Positions 9,685 to 17,764 of a DNA stretch of 53,545 bases are shown one piece after another (positions within the stretch are counted from its first letter, which is position 1; each line of letters starts with the position of its first letter). The position numbers and the translations under genes are program-made. The notes beneath the pieces are model-generated. The model ran no database searches and was not told the origin of the DNA. It saw nothing but the letters and a program-made list of their open reading frames with translations. Source of the DNA: Bacteroidota bacterium (GTDB lineage: Bacteria; Bacteroidota; Bacteroidia; Bacteroidales; JAAUTT01); NCBI GenBank assembly GCA_021779665.1, contig JAJYAG010000024.1, positions 1-53,545 on the forward strand, written 5' to 3'.

Positions 9685-10668
9685 ATGAAGTTGAAATGGT
9701 TACCTTCAGATCTTAAAATCTCTCTCATATATGTTGTCGTTGGACTAATTTGGATAAAATATTCAGATAGAGCCTTGCATATGCTTGTTACGTCTAACGA
9801 GCAATTTTATCGCCTTGAAGTTTACAAAGGCTGGTTTTTTGTTTTAGTTACGGGATTTCTGTTATACCTGCTGATCCGAAAAGAATTGATGCGACGCAAC
9901 AAAATCCTCAAAGAACTCCGGGATTCGAAAATCAAAGCAGAGGAATCGGATAAACTCAAAACTGCATTCCTTTCAAATTTATCGCACTATCTGCGTACTC
10001 CCATGAATAGCATTCTGGGCTTTGTGGATCTGCTTCAAAACCGAAACATCGACCATGTAAAACAGGAGAAATTTCTCTCCATTATCAATGAACAGAGTAA
10101 TCACTTACTGCTATTCATTAATAATATTATAGAAATATCAAAGTTGCAGGGAAAGCAAACTACAGTTAATGTCAGGGAATTTCATCTGAACGATTTACTG
10201 ACAAAGCTCCAGATCAGGTATCAGACTGAAATAGAGTACCTGAACAAGAAGCATTTGCTTCAGTTAAACCTGGTAAACACTTTTCCGGAAACCATTTTAA
10301 AAAACGATCCGTCCAAAGTAGAATATATTTTTACCAACCTGTTAAACAATGCCATAAAATTTACTACTAAAGGAAGTATTGATTTTGGATACAAACCGGC
10401 AGAAGGTGGTAATGTATTTTTTGTTAAGGACACCGGTTGTGGAATTGATCCTGAAAAACATCAGCTCATCACTCAAACCTTCATGCACGCAGATCCGGAA
10501 CTAAATCAGGAAAACATTGGAACCGGCCTTGGGCTGGCAATTACAAACGGTTTGGTTAAACTTTTAAACGGTCACTTGTGGGTAGAAAAAAGTGACGCTA
10601 CCGGAACTGAATTCCGGTTTTCAATTCCATTGAACTATGATTTTAAGAAAATAGAGAACGGATTGTAA
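9685..10668 (+). CDS. Membrane sensor histidine kinase with an atypical H-box
   Basis: The protein has 327 residues from the ATG at 9685; a longer frame from a TTG at 9637 adds an unlikely leader. Two membrane helices (about 11-24 and 49-64) enclose a short periplasmic loop, so it has no large sensor domain. The dimerisation helix carries H101 in N-L-S-H-Y-L-R-T-P-M-N, where Y102 replaces the nearly invariant glutamate. The ATPase part is complete: N-L-L-N-N-A-I-K-F (N-box, 218-226), D-T-G-C-G-I (249-254) and G-T-G-L-G-L (279-284). No response regulator is adjacent, so it is an orphan kinase. Its end overlaps the convergent transporter gene by 34 bases. Confidence 0.88.
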   Translation: MKLKWLPSDLKISLIYVVVGLIWIKYSDRALHMLVTSNEQFYRLEVYKGWFFVLVTGFLLYLLIRKELMRRNKILKELRDSKIKAEESDKLKTAFLSNLSHYLRTPMNSILGFVDLLQNRNIDHVKQEKFLSIINEQSNHLLLFINNIIEISKLQGKQTTVNVREFHLNDLLTKLQIRYQTEIEYLNKKHLLQLNLVNTFPETILKNDPSKVEYIFTNLLNNAIKFTTKGSIDFGYKPAEGGNVFFVKDTGCGIDPEKHQLITQTFMHADPELNQENIGTGLGLAITNGLVKLLNGHLWVEKSDATGTEFRFSIPLNYDFKKIENGL

Positions 10669-11321
10669 TTCACACCGTGATCGAAGCTGTCGACCCCTTC
10701 TTTTCTCTTGAGAAAACCAACCACTTTATAGGTCACCGGGGTAAACAAAATCTCAATTCCACATTTGAAAATGTAATTCGACAAAATTACCGAAACCAGC
10801 AATTCTGTGGGTAGAAGTCCGTAAAAGGCTACAAAGCAGAAAATTGCGGTATCGATACCTTCGCCTATTAATGTTGAACTGATGGTTCTTAACCACAGGT
10901 ATTTACCTTTTGTTCTGATTTTAAGTTTTGAAAGAATAATAGAATTTGAGAATTCGCCGGCGATATATGCAAGCAAGCTTGCAACAACAATGCGTGGAAT
11001 AAACCCTAATACCGATTCGAAAGCAGTTTGATTCGTCCAATCCGCAGCCGGAGGCAGAATCTGAACAACCCACAATACCAGCGACATCAATAAGGCACAG
11101 AAAAAACCTGTCCAGATAACTTTACGCGAATTGCGATAGCCGTAAACTTCGGTAAGTATATCGCCAAAAATATAACTCAAGGGGAAAAGGATAGTTCCGC
11201 CATCGAAAGTAAACTTCCACAGGGTGAGAATTTTGGTGGATGCAATGTTCGAAATTAACAGAACAGCAACAAACAGCGCCATTAAAATATCGAAATACCT
11301 GAAAACTGGCCTGGCTTCCAT
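10635..11321 (-). CDS. YhhQ-type queuosine precursor transporter (VUT family)
   Basis: This 228-residue membrane protein has about six helices. It carries the family signatures I-S-N-I-A-S-T-K, F-D-G-G-T-I-L-F-P-L-S-Y-I-F-G-D-I-L-T-E-V-Y-G and A-Y-I-A-G-E-F-S-N-S. YhhQ-type proteins import queuine or preQ0/preQ1 for tRNA modification. Its ATG directly follows the TAA of the AlaX-like gene with no base between, implying translational coupling. The neighbours AlaX and LipA are upstream in the same direction. Confidence 0.88.
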   Translation of the reverse strand: MEARPVFRYFDILMALFVAVLLISNIASTKILTLWKFTFDGGTILFPLSYIFGDILTEVYGYRNSRKVIWTGFFCALLMSLVLWVVQILPPAADWTNQTAFESVLGFIPRIVVASLLAYIAGEFSNSIILSKLKIRTKGKYLWLRTISSTLIGEGIDTAIFCFVAFYGLLPTELLVSVILSNYIFKCGIEILFTPVTYKVVGFLKRKEGVDSFDHGVNYNPFSIFLKS

Positions 11322-11783
11322 TTACTGTGCGTCCGATTTCAGTTTAAATCTCAGACGTACGGCATTATTCTCAAACGAGGCTGATGCAATCTGAAATTCG
11401 GGTATTTCGGAAGTATTCTTCACATGGATACCGCTGCAGGGACAGGCATCGTAATCGCCAACTTTTACAATTCTGATGGTAGTGCCGGCATCATCCGGCA
11501 GCTTTGAAAGATTGTATACTGACTTTGCCTCTTCCAGGCTGATAAATTCCTCAGTAACCTCCGCATTGGTCCTGATTATTTCATTAACCTTTTGAATTAT
11601 GGCTGTAATTTCATCTTCTGTCAAAGGTCTTGAAATCCGGTAGTCGCACTTTGATTTTTTGCGTTCGATATGACTGTTGAACGACCTTCCGCAACCAAAC
11701 ATCCGGTCCATGGTCTGGTTGAGAATATGCTCGGCAGTATGCATGGGAGCATAATATGTTTTGCTGTTCTCCTGAAAATCCAT
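11322..11783 (-). CDS. Stand-alone AlaX-type tRNA editing domain
   Basis: The protein has 153 residues. It consists only of the second additional domain of class II threonyl/alanyl-tRNA synthetases. The zinc ligands are present: H15 and H19 in M-H-T-A-E-H-I-L, and C116/H120 in C-P-C-S-G-I-H-V. Such free-standing proteins hydrolyse mischarged tRNA(Ala) (Ser or Gly) in trans. It lacks the long N-terminal part of larger AlaX forms. It follows lipA by 48 bases and abuts the YhhQ-type gene, pairing tRNA proofreading with supply of a tRNA-modification precursor. Confidence 0.85.
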   Translation of the reverse strand: MDFQENSKTYYAPMHTAEHILNQTMDRMFGCGRSFNSHIERKKSKCDYRISRPLTEDEITAIIQKVNEIIRTNAEVTEEFISLEEAKSVYNLSKLPDDAGTTIRIVKVGDYDACPCSGIHVKNTSEIPEFQIASASFENNAVRLRFKLKSDAQ

Positions 11784-11831
11784 ATTTGATAAATTTCTGC
11801 AAATATAGCTTTTTCAGTTATAGTTGCCGAT

Positions 11832-12722
11832 TTAAACCAATGCCCGTTTGTTCACTTTAATATGTCGCTCCGCATGGTAAGAGGAACGAATCAACGGCCC
11901 ACTCTCTACATGCGAAAAGCCAAGTTTCAAAGAATAATCGCGGTATTCATCAAATTTCTGAGGAGGAATGTAGGCTTCAACATCCGCATGTTCCGGCGAT
12001 GGCTGAAGGTATTGTCCAATTGTAAGGACATCCACTCCTACCCTGTACAAATCATTTATAGTTTCTAGAATTTCATGCTCAGTTTCGCCAAGCCCCAGCA
12101 TCAACCCTGATTTGGTAGCAACACCCGACTTGGAAATATATTGTAATACCTCAAGACTTTGCCGGTAAGTAAACATATTCCTGATTTTAGGAGAAAGCCT
12201 TTTTACAGTTTCAATATTGTGCGATATCACATCAGGCTTCTCATCGATAATTTTCTGAACAAGATCAAACTTTCCATGAAAATCGGGAATAAGCACCTCC
12301 ATGGTTGTTTCAGGATTAATTCTTTTAATGGTTCGAATGGTAAGCGCCCAGAATCTGGCGCCGCCGTCTTCCATATCGTCGCGGGCAACCGATGTAATTA
12401 CACAATGTTTTAACCTGAGCTGTTTTATGGAATTAGCCAGCCGCTGCGGCTCTTTCCAGTCGACAGGATCGGGTAACAAGGTTTTGACCTGACAGAATTT
12501 ACAATCGCGGGTACATTTGTCGCCCAGAATCATAAAACTGGCAGTACCTGCACTCCAGCACTCACCTTTGTTAGGGCAATTACCCGAAGTACAAATAGTG
12601 TTGAGATTATATTCGCGGATAAGATTTTTAACCTGGGAATATTTTTCGCCGGTTGGTAAGGGCGATTTCATCCAGCGGGGTAAACGCTGCTGTGGCTTTA
12701 TAAGAATATTATTTTCGTTCAT
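11832..12722 (-). CDS. lipA: Lipoyl synthase
   Basis: This radical-SAM enzyme (296 residues) inserts sulfur into octanoyl groups to make lipoate on 2-oxoacid dehydrogenases and the glycine cleavage system. Both clusters are complete: the auxiliary cluster C44/C49/C55 (C-T-S-G-N-C-P-N-K-G-E-C) and the SAM cluster C70/C74/C77 (C-T-R-D-C-K-F-C). The C-terminal R-S-S-Y-H-A serine that ligates the auxiliary cluster is also present. The ATG at 12722 is the only start ahead of the conserved core. It is immediately preceded by a 12-bp perfect inverted repeat that could hide the start from ribosomes. lipB is not in this window. Confidence 0.96.
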   Translation of the reverse strand: MNENNILIKPQQRLPRWMKSPLPTGEKYSQVKNLIREYNLNTICTSGNCPNKGECWSAGTASFMILGDKCTRDCKFCQVKTLLPDPVDWKEPQRLANSIKQLRLKHCVITSVARDDMEDGGARFWALTIRTIKRINPETTMEVLIPDFHGKFDLVQKIIDEKPDVISHNIETVKRLSPKIRNMFTYRQSLEVLQYISKSGVATKSGLMLGLGETEHEILETINDLYRVGVDVLTIGQYLQPSPEHADVEAYIPPQKFDEYRDYSLKLGFSHVESGPLIRSSYHAERHIKVNKRALV

Positions 12723-12761
12723 AAGTTTACTGGTATCCGGTAATAAACACCAGTAAACTTA
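12722..12761 (-). promoter_or_regulatory. Perfect inverted repeat abutting the lipA start codon
   Basis: AAGTTTACTGGT (12723-12734) and ACCAGTAAACTT (12749-12760) pair perfectly over 12 bp around a 14-base loop; one more pair includes the first base of the start codon. On the lipA strand no T-tract follows, so it does not look like an intrinsic terminator. It occupies most of the 63-base gap between the Fe-type superoxide dismutase gene and lipA. It may be a translation-blocking hairpin or a protein-binding operator. Confidence 0.65.
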
Positions 12762-12785
12762 AATTGTTTTTGGACAGACGCGCGT

Positions 12786-13361
12786 TTAGAAGCGAGCACC
12801 CACAGTTTTCCAGTCGACAAGTTTCCAGAAAGATTCTACAAAATCAGGACGACGGTTCTGATAATCCAGGTAATAAGCATGTTCCCAAACATCGCAGGTA
12901 AGAACCGGAGTTAAACCTTTGCGCAGAGGATTGCCGGCATTTGGTTCCTGTACAATTTCCAGCTTACCTTCTCCATTTTTAACTAACCAGGCCCAACCCG
13001 AACCAAAAAGAGTAACGGCAGCCTTGCTGAATTTTTCTTTAAATTCGGCAAAAGAGCCAAAATCCTTTTTAATGGCATCGGCCAATGTTCCCGAAGGTTC
13101 ACCACCCGCATCCGGGGCTAAGGAATTAAAGAAAAAAGTGTGATTCCAAACCTGGGCGCCATTGTTGAAAATACCGCCATCGGCTTCTTTAATAATAGTT
13201 TCCAGACTTGCATTTTCGAATTTGGTACCCGGAACAAGGTTATTCAGATTGTTAACATAAGCCTGATGGTGCTTCCCATAATGGAATTCAAGCGTTTTTT
13301 GACTAATGACAGGCTCAAGCGCATTCAGCGCATACGGTAATTTTGGCAATTCAAAGCTCAT
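12786..13361 (-). CDS. sodB: Superoxide dismutase, Fe-type
   Basis: The protein has 191 residues from the ATG at 13361, which starts M-S-F-E-L-P-K-L-P-Y; an upstream ATG adds an atypical leader. The metal ligands are H27, H74, D157 and H161 (D-V-W-E-H-A-Y-Y). The second-sphere glutamine is Q70 in G-A-Q-V-W-N-H, the Fe-type position, and the Mn-type glutamine position is alanine (N-A-G-N-P-L). There is no signal peptide, so it is cytoplasmic. It lies downstream of a Mn-type paralogue but is separated from it by a terminator hairpin. Confidence 0.93.
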   Translation of the reverse strand: MSFELPKLPYALNALEPVISQKTLEFHYGKHHQAYVNNLNNLVPGTKFENASLETIIKEADGGIFNNGAQVWNHTFFFNSLAPDAGGEPSGTLADAIKKDFGSFAEFKEKFSKAAVTLFGSGWAWLVKNGEGKLEIVQEPNAGNPLRKGLTPVLTCDVWEHAYYLDYQNRRPDFVESFWKLVDWKTVGARF

Positions 13362-13433
13362 GGCGATTTGTTTTAGATTTATTAACAAATTTAAAACAAA
13401 TCAAAATTAAAATTGATCATTTCAAAAAAACAT

Positions 13434-13464
13434 AAAAGGCCGGTTCGTCACGACCCGACCTTTT
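13434..13464 (-). terminator. Hairpin between the two superoxide dismutase genes
   Basis: AAAAGGcCGG (13434-13443) pairs with CCGaCCTTTT (13455-13464) with one mismatch, and inner bases extend the stem. On the minus strand it is followed by T-rich sequence, so it probably ends transcription of the Mn-type gene. Confidence 0.7.
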
Positions 13465-13487
13465 AACTAACCAACAAATCCAAATTA

Positions 13488-14096
13488 TCAATGAATCGCT
13501 AACTTGAACCGCCTTGAAATTTCTTCCCAATTAAGAACATTCCAGATTGCAGAAAGATATTCGTTTCTCCTGTTCTGATATTTAAGGTAATAGGCATGTT
13601 CCCATACATCTATCCCTAAAATCGGGGTGCCTTTAACATCGGCAACATCCATCAGCGGGTTATCCTGGTTGGGTGTGGAAGTTACTACCAGTTCACTTCC
13701 TTTAACCACTAACCATGCCCAGCCGGAACCGAATCTTGTCAAACCTGCATTTGAAAGTGTCTCTTTTAATTTATCGTAAGATCCAAAATATCTGTTAATT
13801 GCATCAGCCAAATCTCCTGTGGGATTTCCACCACCGTTTGGCTTCATAATCTCCCAAAAAAGAGAGTGGTTGTAATGCCCGCCACCATTATTACGAACAG
13901 CTGCCGGTAAAGAAGAAATGGATGCCATTAAATCTTCCAGCTTCTTGTTTTCGTTTCCGGTTCCCGCAAGGGCATTGTTTAAATTATTCACATAAGCTGC
14001 ATGATGCTTCGTATGATGTATTTCCATGGTTTTTGAATCAATGTGAGGCTCCAGGGAATCATACGCGTATTGCAATTTTGGTAACTCGAAGGCCAT
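13488..14096 (-). CDS. sodA: Superoxide dismutase, Mn-type
   Basis: The protein has 202 residues from the ATG at 14096 ([10 protein letters not shown]). The ligands are H27, H77, D163 and H167. The sequence [11 protein letters not shown] has glycine where Fe enzymes have glutamine, and Q144 in T-P-N-Q-D-N-P-L-M is the Mn-type second-sphere glutamine. It is therefore predicted to use manganese, unlike its neighbour, although cambialistic activity cannot be excluded. It is cytoplasmic with no signal peptide. The divergence between the two copies argues against a recent duplication. Confidence 0.92.
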   Translation of the reverse strand: MAFELPKLQYAYDSLEPHIDSKTMEIHHTKHHAAYVNNLNNALAGTGNENKKLEDLMASISSLPAAVRNNGGGHYNHSLFWEIMKPNGGGNPTGDLADAINRYFGSYDKLKETLSNAGLTRFGSGWAWLVVKGSELVVTSTPNQDNPLMDVADVKGTPILGIDVWEHAYYLKYQNRRNEYLSAIWNVLNWEEISRRFKLAIH

Positions 14097-14224
14097 AAAT
14101 CTTTGTTTTATTTTATTACTAATTATTTTCCTGAACAAAGTTAATTTCTATTTAGATTAATTCCAAATAATTTAAAAGATTTTTGCATCTTTATTTCATG
14201 TTTTATAATATAATTCAAATAAAA

Positions 14225-14267
14225 TTCCCCTGAACCATTGAACCAGCCGTTCTTTGCTTCAGGGGAA
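14225..14267 (-). terminator. Terminator of the first Sus-type locus
   Basis: TTCCCCTGAA (14225-14234) and TTCAGGGGAA (14258-14267) form a perfect 10-bp stem. Read leftward it is followed by a T-rich stretch. It lies just past the stop of the UroD-like gene and closes the operon. Confidence 0.75.
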
Positions 14268-14294
14268 CCAAACTATGAATTTTACAAACTTTAC

Positions 14295-15317
14295 TTACCT
14301 GGCAGCTTTAATAAACGCATTAATATTTTCGGAAGAAACATCAGGAGGCATTCCTCCCCCGCATGAAAGTACAAAATTTGACTTTGTTTTCAGGCCACTC
14401 AGCAAATCAGTCACTGAAGCTGATACCTCTCCAGGTGACCCTGAAGCCAGAACATCTCTTGGGGGAATATTTCCAAGTATAGTAAGCCTATTGGAAGTAG
14501 CCTCCATTAACTGATTTACAGTCATATGAATTCCGGGATTATAGAGATTAATCCCCACCTCAGGATAATATTTCACTGAAGCAGTGCAATCGGCATCGTT
14601 ATGGAAGAATTTCACTTTTACATCACAATTGTAAAGCTCTTTCAGGTAAGGCATCCCAAATTCCAGGAACTCTGTTTCACCAATAAAACCAACAATGTCA
14701 TCGAGCATCATGATACCATCTATGGTTGGAAAGGTTTTGCGCTGGAGCTCGTGCCAGTCCTTCAGAAAATCGGTAATTATCCGTAACAGCTTATGCACTC
14801 TTTCAGGATCCATCATCATGGCCATCATAAACTCAGTGGTCCCCATCAGGAACGAAGCAATATTCAATGGACCGCGGGAAACTGAGAACCTGATTTTATG
14901 ACCGGCAGCCTCAATCTGCGATTGCGTGCGTACCAAACGATTCAACATAAAAGGAAGCAATCCGTCAGTTTCTACATTTGGAACTTTTAAATTATCCACT
15001 TGCTCTATATCGCTGATTATCTTCTCGGCAAACGGGAATTCATTTTTCCAGAAAACAGTTTTGGCACCAAAAGCGGAAGGCTCAGTACACATCCCGTATT
15101 CGCTCCAGAACCCCGGAAGAAACATAACATCGGGGAAAGTTTCGATGGCCTTGAGATTGGCTTTTAGCCACAGCTCATCGCTTGTGAAGTAATCGAGAAT
15201 AGAAATGCCGTACCATCTTGGTAACCAGGGGCAGTCAATAATAAATCCGATGGGAACCCGGGAAGATTGTTTTCCTTCAATAACCGAAAGCAGCTCATCC
15301 CATTGCTTGTCTGTCAT
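14295..15317 (-). CDS. UroD/MtaA-superfamily protein (methyltransferase-like)
   Basis: The 340-residue cytoplasmic protein has the uroporphyrinogen decarboxylase fold. The C-terminal S-C-G-G-G-M-P-P-D-V-S-S-E-N (C319) matches MtaA/CmuA-type corrinoid methyltransferases rather than true HemE. The zinc motif H-x-C of MtaA is here H239-N-D241, so the metal site would be His/Asp/Cys. No corrinoid protein is nearby. It is the last gene of the Sus-type locus, 21 bases after the Gfo/Idh gene. Such genes recur in Bacteroidota and Planctomycetes sugar loci without a defined reaction, and I cannot assign one. Confidence 0.75.
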   Translation of the reverse strand: MTDKQWDELLSVIEGKQSSRVPIGFIIDCPWLPRWYGISILDYFTSDELWLKANLKAIETFPDVMFLPGFWSEYGMCTEPSAFGAKTVFWKNEFPFAEKIISDIEQVDNLKVPNVETDGLLPFMLNRLVRTQSQIEAAGHKIRFSVSRGPLNIASFLMGTTEFMMAMMMDPERVHKLLRIITDFLKDWHELQRKTFPTIDGIMMLDDIVGFIGETEFLEFGMPYLKELYNCDVKVKFFHNDADCTASVKYYPEVGINLYNPGIHMTVNQLMEATSNRLTILGNIPPRDVLASGSPGEVSASVTDLLSGLKTKSNFVLSCGGGMPPDVSSENINAFIKAAR

Positions 15318-15338
15318 AATTATATGAAATAAACGTTA

Positions 15339-16691
15339 CTAAAAATTATAAGGCGGACGCTGAGGACGCGATAACATGGAGTTTGCCTCATCGTCATTTA
15401 CAAATTTCTCAATTTTTGGATTCCAGTACAACTTACGGCCAAGTTTCATGGCTATATGGCTCAGGATGCAAGCACTGGTAGAACGGTGTCCTACTTCGGC
15501 CGGAGAAATATTTAACTGGCGGCTTTTAACACAGTCGAGCCAGTTTGCATGATGATCGGCCGACCTGTAGAGCGGAGTACCATTTGACCCAATACCGGCG
15601 GTGAGAATATTGGGATTACTTGCCTGAAGTGCTTTATCGCTCGATTTTTTAGCAACAGGATCACTGGCAGTAGCCGAATAATCGCCACGGGTAACAAATA
15701 TCCAACCTTCGGTACCTTCGAAGCGCACACCATTTGGAAATTCGTCTGAAATCTGAACTGTAACGCCGTTGGCATATTTGGCTTCAACATTATACTTCCC
15801 GTGAACAGTCCAAAGTCCGCTCGTTGGATAAACCGCTTTCCCTGAAATTTCGACCGGACCGGTAAATTCGGTTCCCATGCCCCAGTGAACAATATCCATA
15901 TGATGAACGCCCCATCCTGTGATCATTCCAAGGGTATAGGCCTCGCAACGCAACCAGCCCGGACGTGAATAATCGGTTTGAGGATGAACACGTTTTTCGG
16001 TGTAATAAACGTAAGGAGTAGAACCTAACCAAGCGTCATAATTAAGGTTCGATGGAATCGGCATTTCAGGTTCCACCTGACCGGCAGGATCAATTGGTAA
16101 TCCAACTTTTATATTCTTTAGCTGCCCTATACGTCCATTACGCACCAGTTCGCATGCAATCCGGAATTGCTCCATGGAACGCTGCTGGGTTCCAATTTGT
16201 AACATTACGCCTGTGCTGTTTACCACATTGCTCATTTGACGGCCTTCAGCAAGCGTGTACGAAAACGGTTTCTGAACATAAATATCCTTCCCGGCATAAG
16301 CAGCATCAATTACGGGTTTTGCATGCCAGTGGTCAGGGGTACTGATTAAAACAGCATCAATTTCTTTATTATCAAGCAACTCCAGGTAATTACCATAAGT
16401 AGCAACATTTTGTGTAATACCTTTCTTGGAATAAGCCCCTTCGACCAATTGCTTTGCGTCGTTAACACGTTTTGAGTCCAGATCGCAAACAGCGATAATT
16501 CTGGCTCCATCGTACTTTAATACTCCGGCCATATCGTGATCCCTGGAAATACGGCCAGTTCCGATTGCGCCAACATTAATACGATTACTTGGAGCATTTT
16601 TACCAAAAACAGAAGAAGGCACAATCGTTGGGATTATAATAGCTCCGGCAGCACCTGCAACGGATTGTTTCAAGAAGTTACGTCGTTTCAT
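15339..16691 (-). CDS. Exported Gfo/Idh/MocA-family oxidoreductase
   Basis: This is a 450-residue NAD(P)-dependent sugar dehydrogenase-like protein. The N-terminus K-R-R-N-F-L-K followed by a hydrophobic stretch looks like a Tat signal, so it is probably exported folded with its cofactor. The Rossmann motif is G-A-I-G-T-G-R-I-S (41-49). The usual E-K-P is Q140-K141-P142, keeping the catalytic lysine. A histidine cluster G-V-H-H-M-D-I-V-H-W lies at 262-270. Relatives oxidise or epimerise sugars or cleave glycosides through 3-keto intermediates (GH109-type and related). Its placement after SusC/SusD suggests it acts on the imported sugar. Confidence 0.85.
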   Translation of the reverse strand: MKRRNFLKQSVAGAAGAIIIPTIVPSSVFGKNAPSNRINVGAIGTGRISRDHDMAGVLKYDGARIIAVCDLDSKRVNDAKQLVEGAYSKKGITQNVATYGNYLELLDNKEIDAVLISTPDHWHAKPVIDAAYAGKDIYVQKPFSYTLAEGRQMSNVVNSTGVMLQIGTQQRSMEQFRIACELVRNGRIGQLKNIKVGLPIDPAGQVEPEMPIPSNLNYDAWLGSTPYVYYTEKRVHPQTDYSRPGWLRCEAYTLGMITGWGVHHMDIVHWGMGTEFTGPVEISGKAVYPTSGLWTVHGKYNVEAKYANGVTVQISDEFPNGVRFEGTEGWIFVTRGDYSATASDPVAKKSSDKALQASNPNILTAGIGSNGTPLYRSADHHANWLDCVKSRQLNISPAEVGHRSTSACILSHIAMKLGRKLYWNPKIEKFVNDDEANSMLSRPQRPPYNF

Positions 16692-16723
16692 AGTGTTTAG
16701 TAAATGTTATGATTACAATTTTA

Positions 16724-17623
16724 TTATTCTGAAGCATACTTTTTAAATTCATCAGAGATTTTGGCTGTGACATTTGATCCCGAATGAACGAGTACCCGAT
16801 ACTTCAAGTTAATTACATCACCTTTTTTCATGACAGTTGCTTTATCATCAGCAGGCCAGAACATGGGCGTTGGTGAGAAAAAGCCATAGTCGCGGGTAAA
16901 CCAGGGAGAAGGATACCACTTATTGGAAGGATGCTGCATAATTGCCATACCTTCTATTTTATCTCCTCTTTTGCCAAAGCAGTCAATCCAGGCCGAAGCT
17001 TTACCAAAAGTCCCTTTCTCACTTAAACCACCTTCAGCATTAATCATCGTTCCTCCGTTCACCACAGCCAAAGCCGGGTCCATTCTTCCTGAAAATAATG
17101 AATGATTTGTTTTTTCAATTGTTACATCCAGTAACATTTCCATACTGACTTCAAAATCGATCTGGAATAATTCTTTAGAAGGAGCTGTTATAGTTATTTT
17201 CCGGAAATCTTTAACAGGAGCCATAGCGCCCGGGCGTTTCCAAATACATTCATTCTCAATTACTACACGAGGGCCATCATTTTCAATTATATCCTCGCGC
17301 AAAGAAACTATTCGTCCTCTTTCCAGTCCTTCCTGCCAGTAATTACCTCCATTCACTTTGTCGCATCCGAAAAACAAAGAACTATGATGCGGATAAGTAC
17401 CATTTCGCATGGATGTAACACCTGCTCCAGATGGACCATTTACCGGATAAAAAAACGGGTATTTCTCATCTTCGGAGAAAATGTAACTGGTAAAAAAAAG
17501 ATTATCGATTGTGATATTAATTTTTGAGCCAACCTTAACAGCGGAAATTTTAGATTGCGCCTGAGATCCCGACCAAGCAAACAATAACGTTGCTAAGCAA
17601 AATAGCAAAGCCTTCAGATTCAT
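16724..17623 (-). CDS. DUF6807 (PmoA-like) exported protein
   Basis: The protein has 299 residues with a signal peptide ending at about residue 23 (S-Q-A-Q). It carries the family core F-Y-P-V-N-G-P-S-G and the H79-H80 pair in Y-P-H-H-S-S-L-F-F-G, then a beta-rich body. The family is common in Bacteroidota and Planctomycetes sugar-utilisation loci. As far as I know it has no established activity; an isomerase- or mutarotase-like role is only a guess. It is the first gene after the susD-side hairpin and lies 32 bases before the Gfo/Idh gene, so these two and the UroD-like gene form one unit. Confidence 0.75.
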   Translation of the reverse strand: MNLKALLFCLATLLFAWSGSQAQSKISAVKVGSKINITIDNLFFTSYIFSEDEKYPFFYPVNGPSGAGVTSMRNGTYPHHSSLFFGCDKVNGGNYWQEGLERGRIVSLREDIIENDGPRVVIENECIWKRPGAMAPVKDFRKITITAPSKELFQIDFEVSMEMLLDVTIEKTNHSLFSGRMDPALAVVNGGTMINAEGGLSEKGTFGKASAWIDCFGKRGDKIEGMAIMQHPSNKWYPSPWFTRDYGFFSPTPMFWPADDKATVMKKGDVINLKYRVLVHSGSNVTAKISDEFKKYASE

Positions 17624-17721
17624 TTGTATAATAATTTATGATGCTGTGAATCAGACATCGGGTTAGTTAAGTGTAAATATTTTATAAGCTTGAAGATAAT
17701 TCAAACATGGCTGAAAAACAA

Positions 17722-17754
17722 TTCTGGCGGATAGAAAATATCTACCCGCCAGAA
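17722..17754 (-). terminator. Hairpin between susD and the catabolic genes (first locus)
   Basis: TTCTGGCGGaTAGA (17722-17735) and TCTAcCCGCCAGAA (17741-17754) pair over 14 positions with one mismatch and a 5-base loop. It follows the susD stop by 10 bases and, read leftward, is followed by TTGTTTTT. It is probably a partial terminator or an mRNA-stabilising end that sets transporter levels above enzyme levels. Confidence 0.7.
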
Positions 17755-17764
17755 AACTGTATCA

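Noticed and set aside
13434-13464. Riboswitch or metal sensor between the superoxide dismutase genes
   Set aside because: The element is a simple single stem with a T-rich exit, adequately explained as a terminator.
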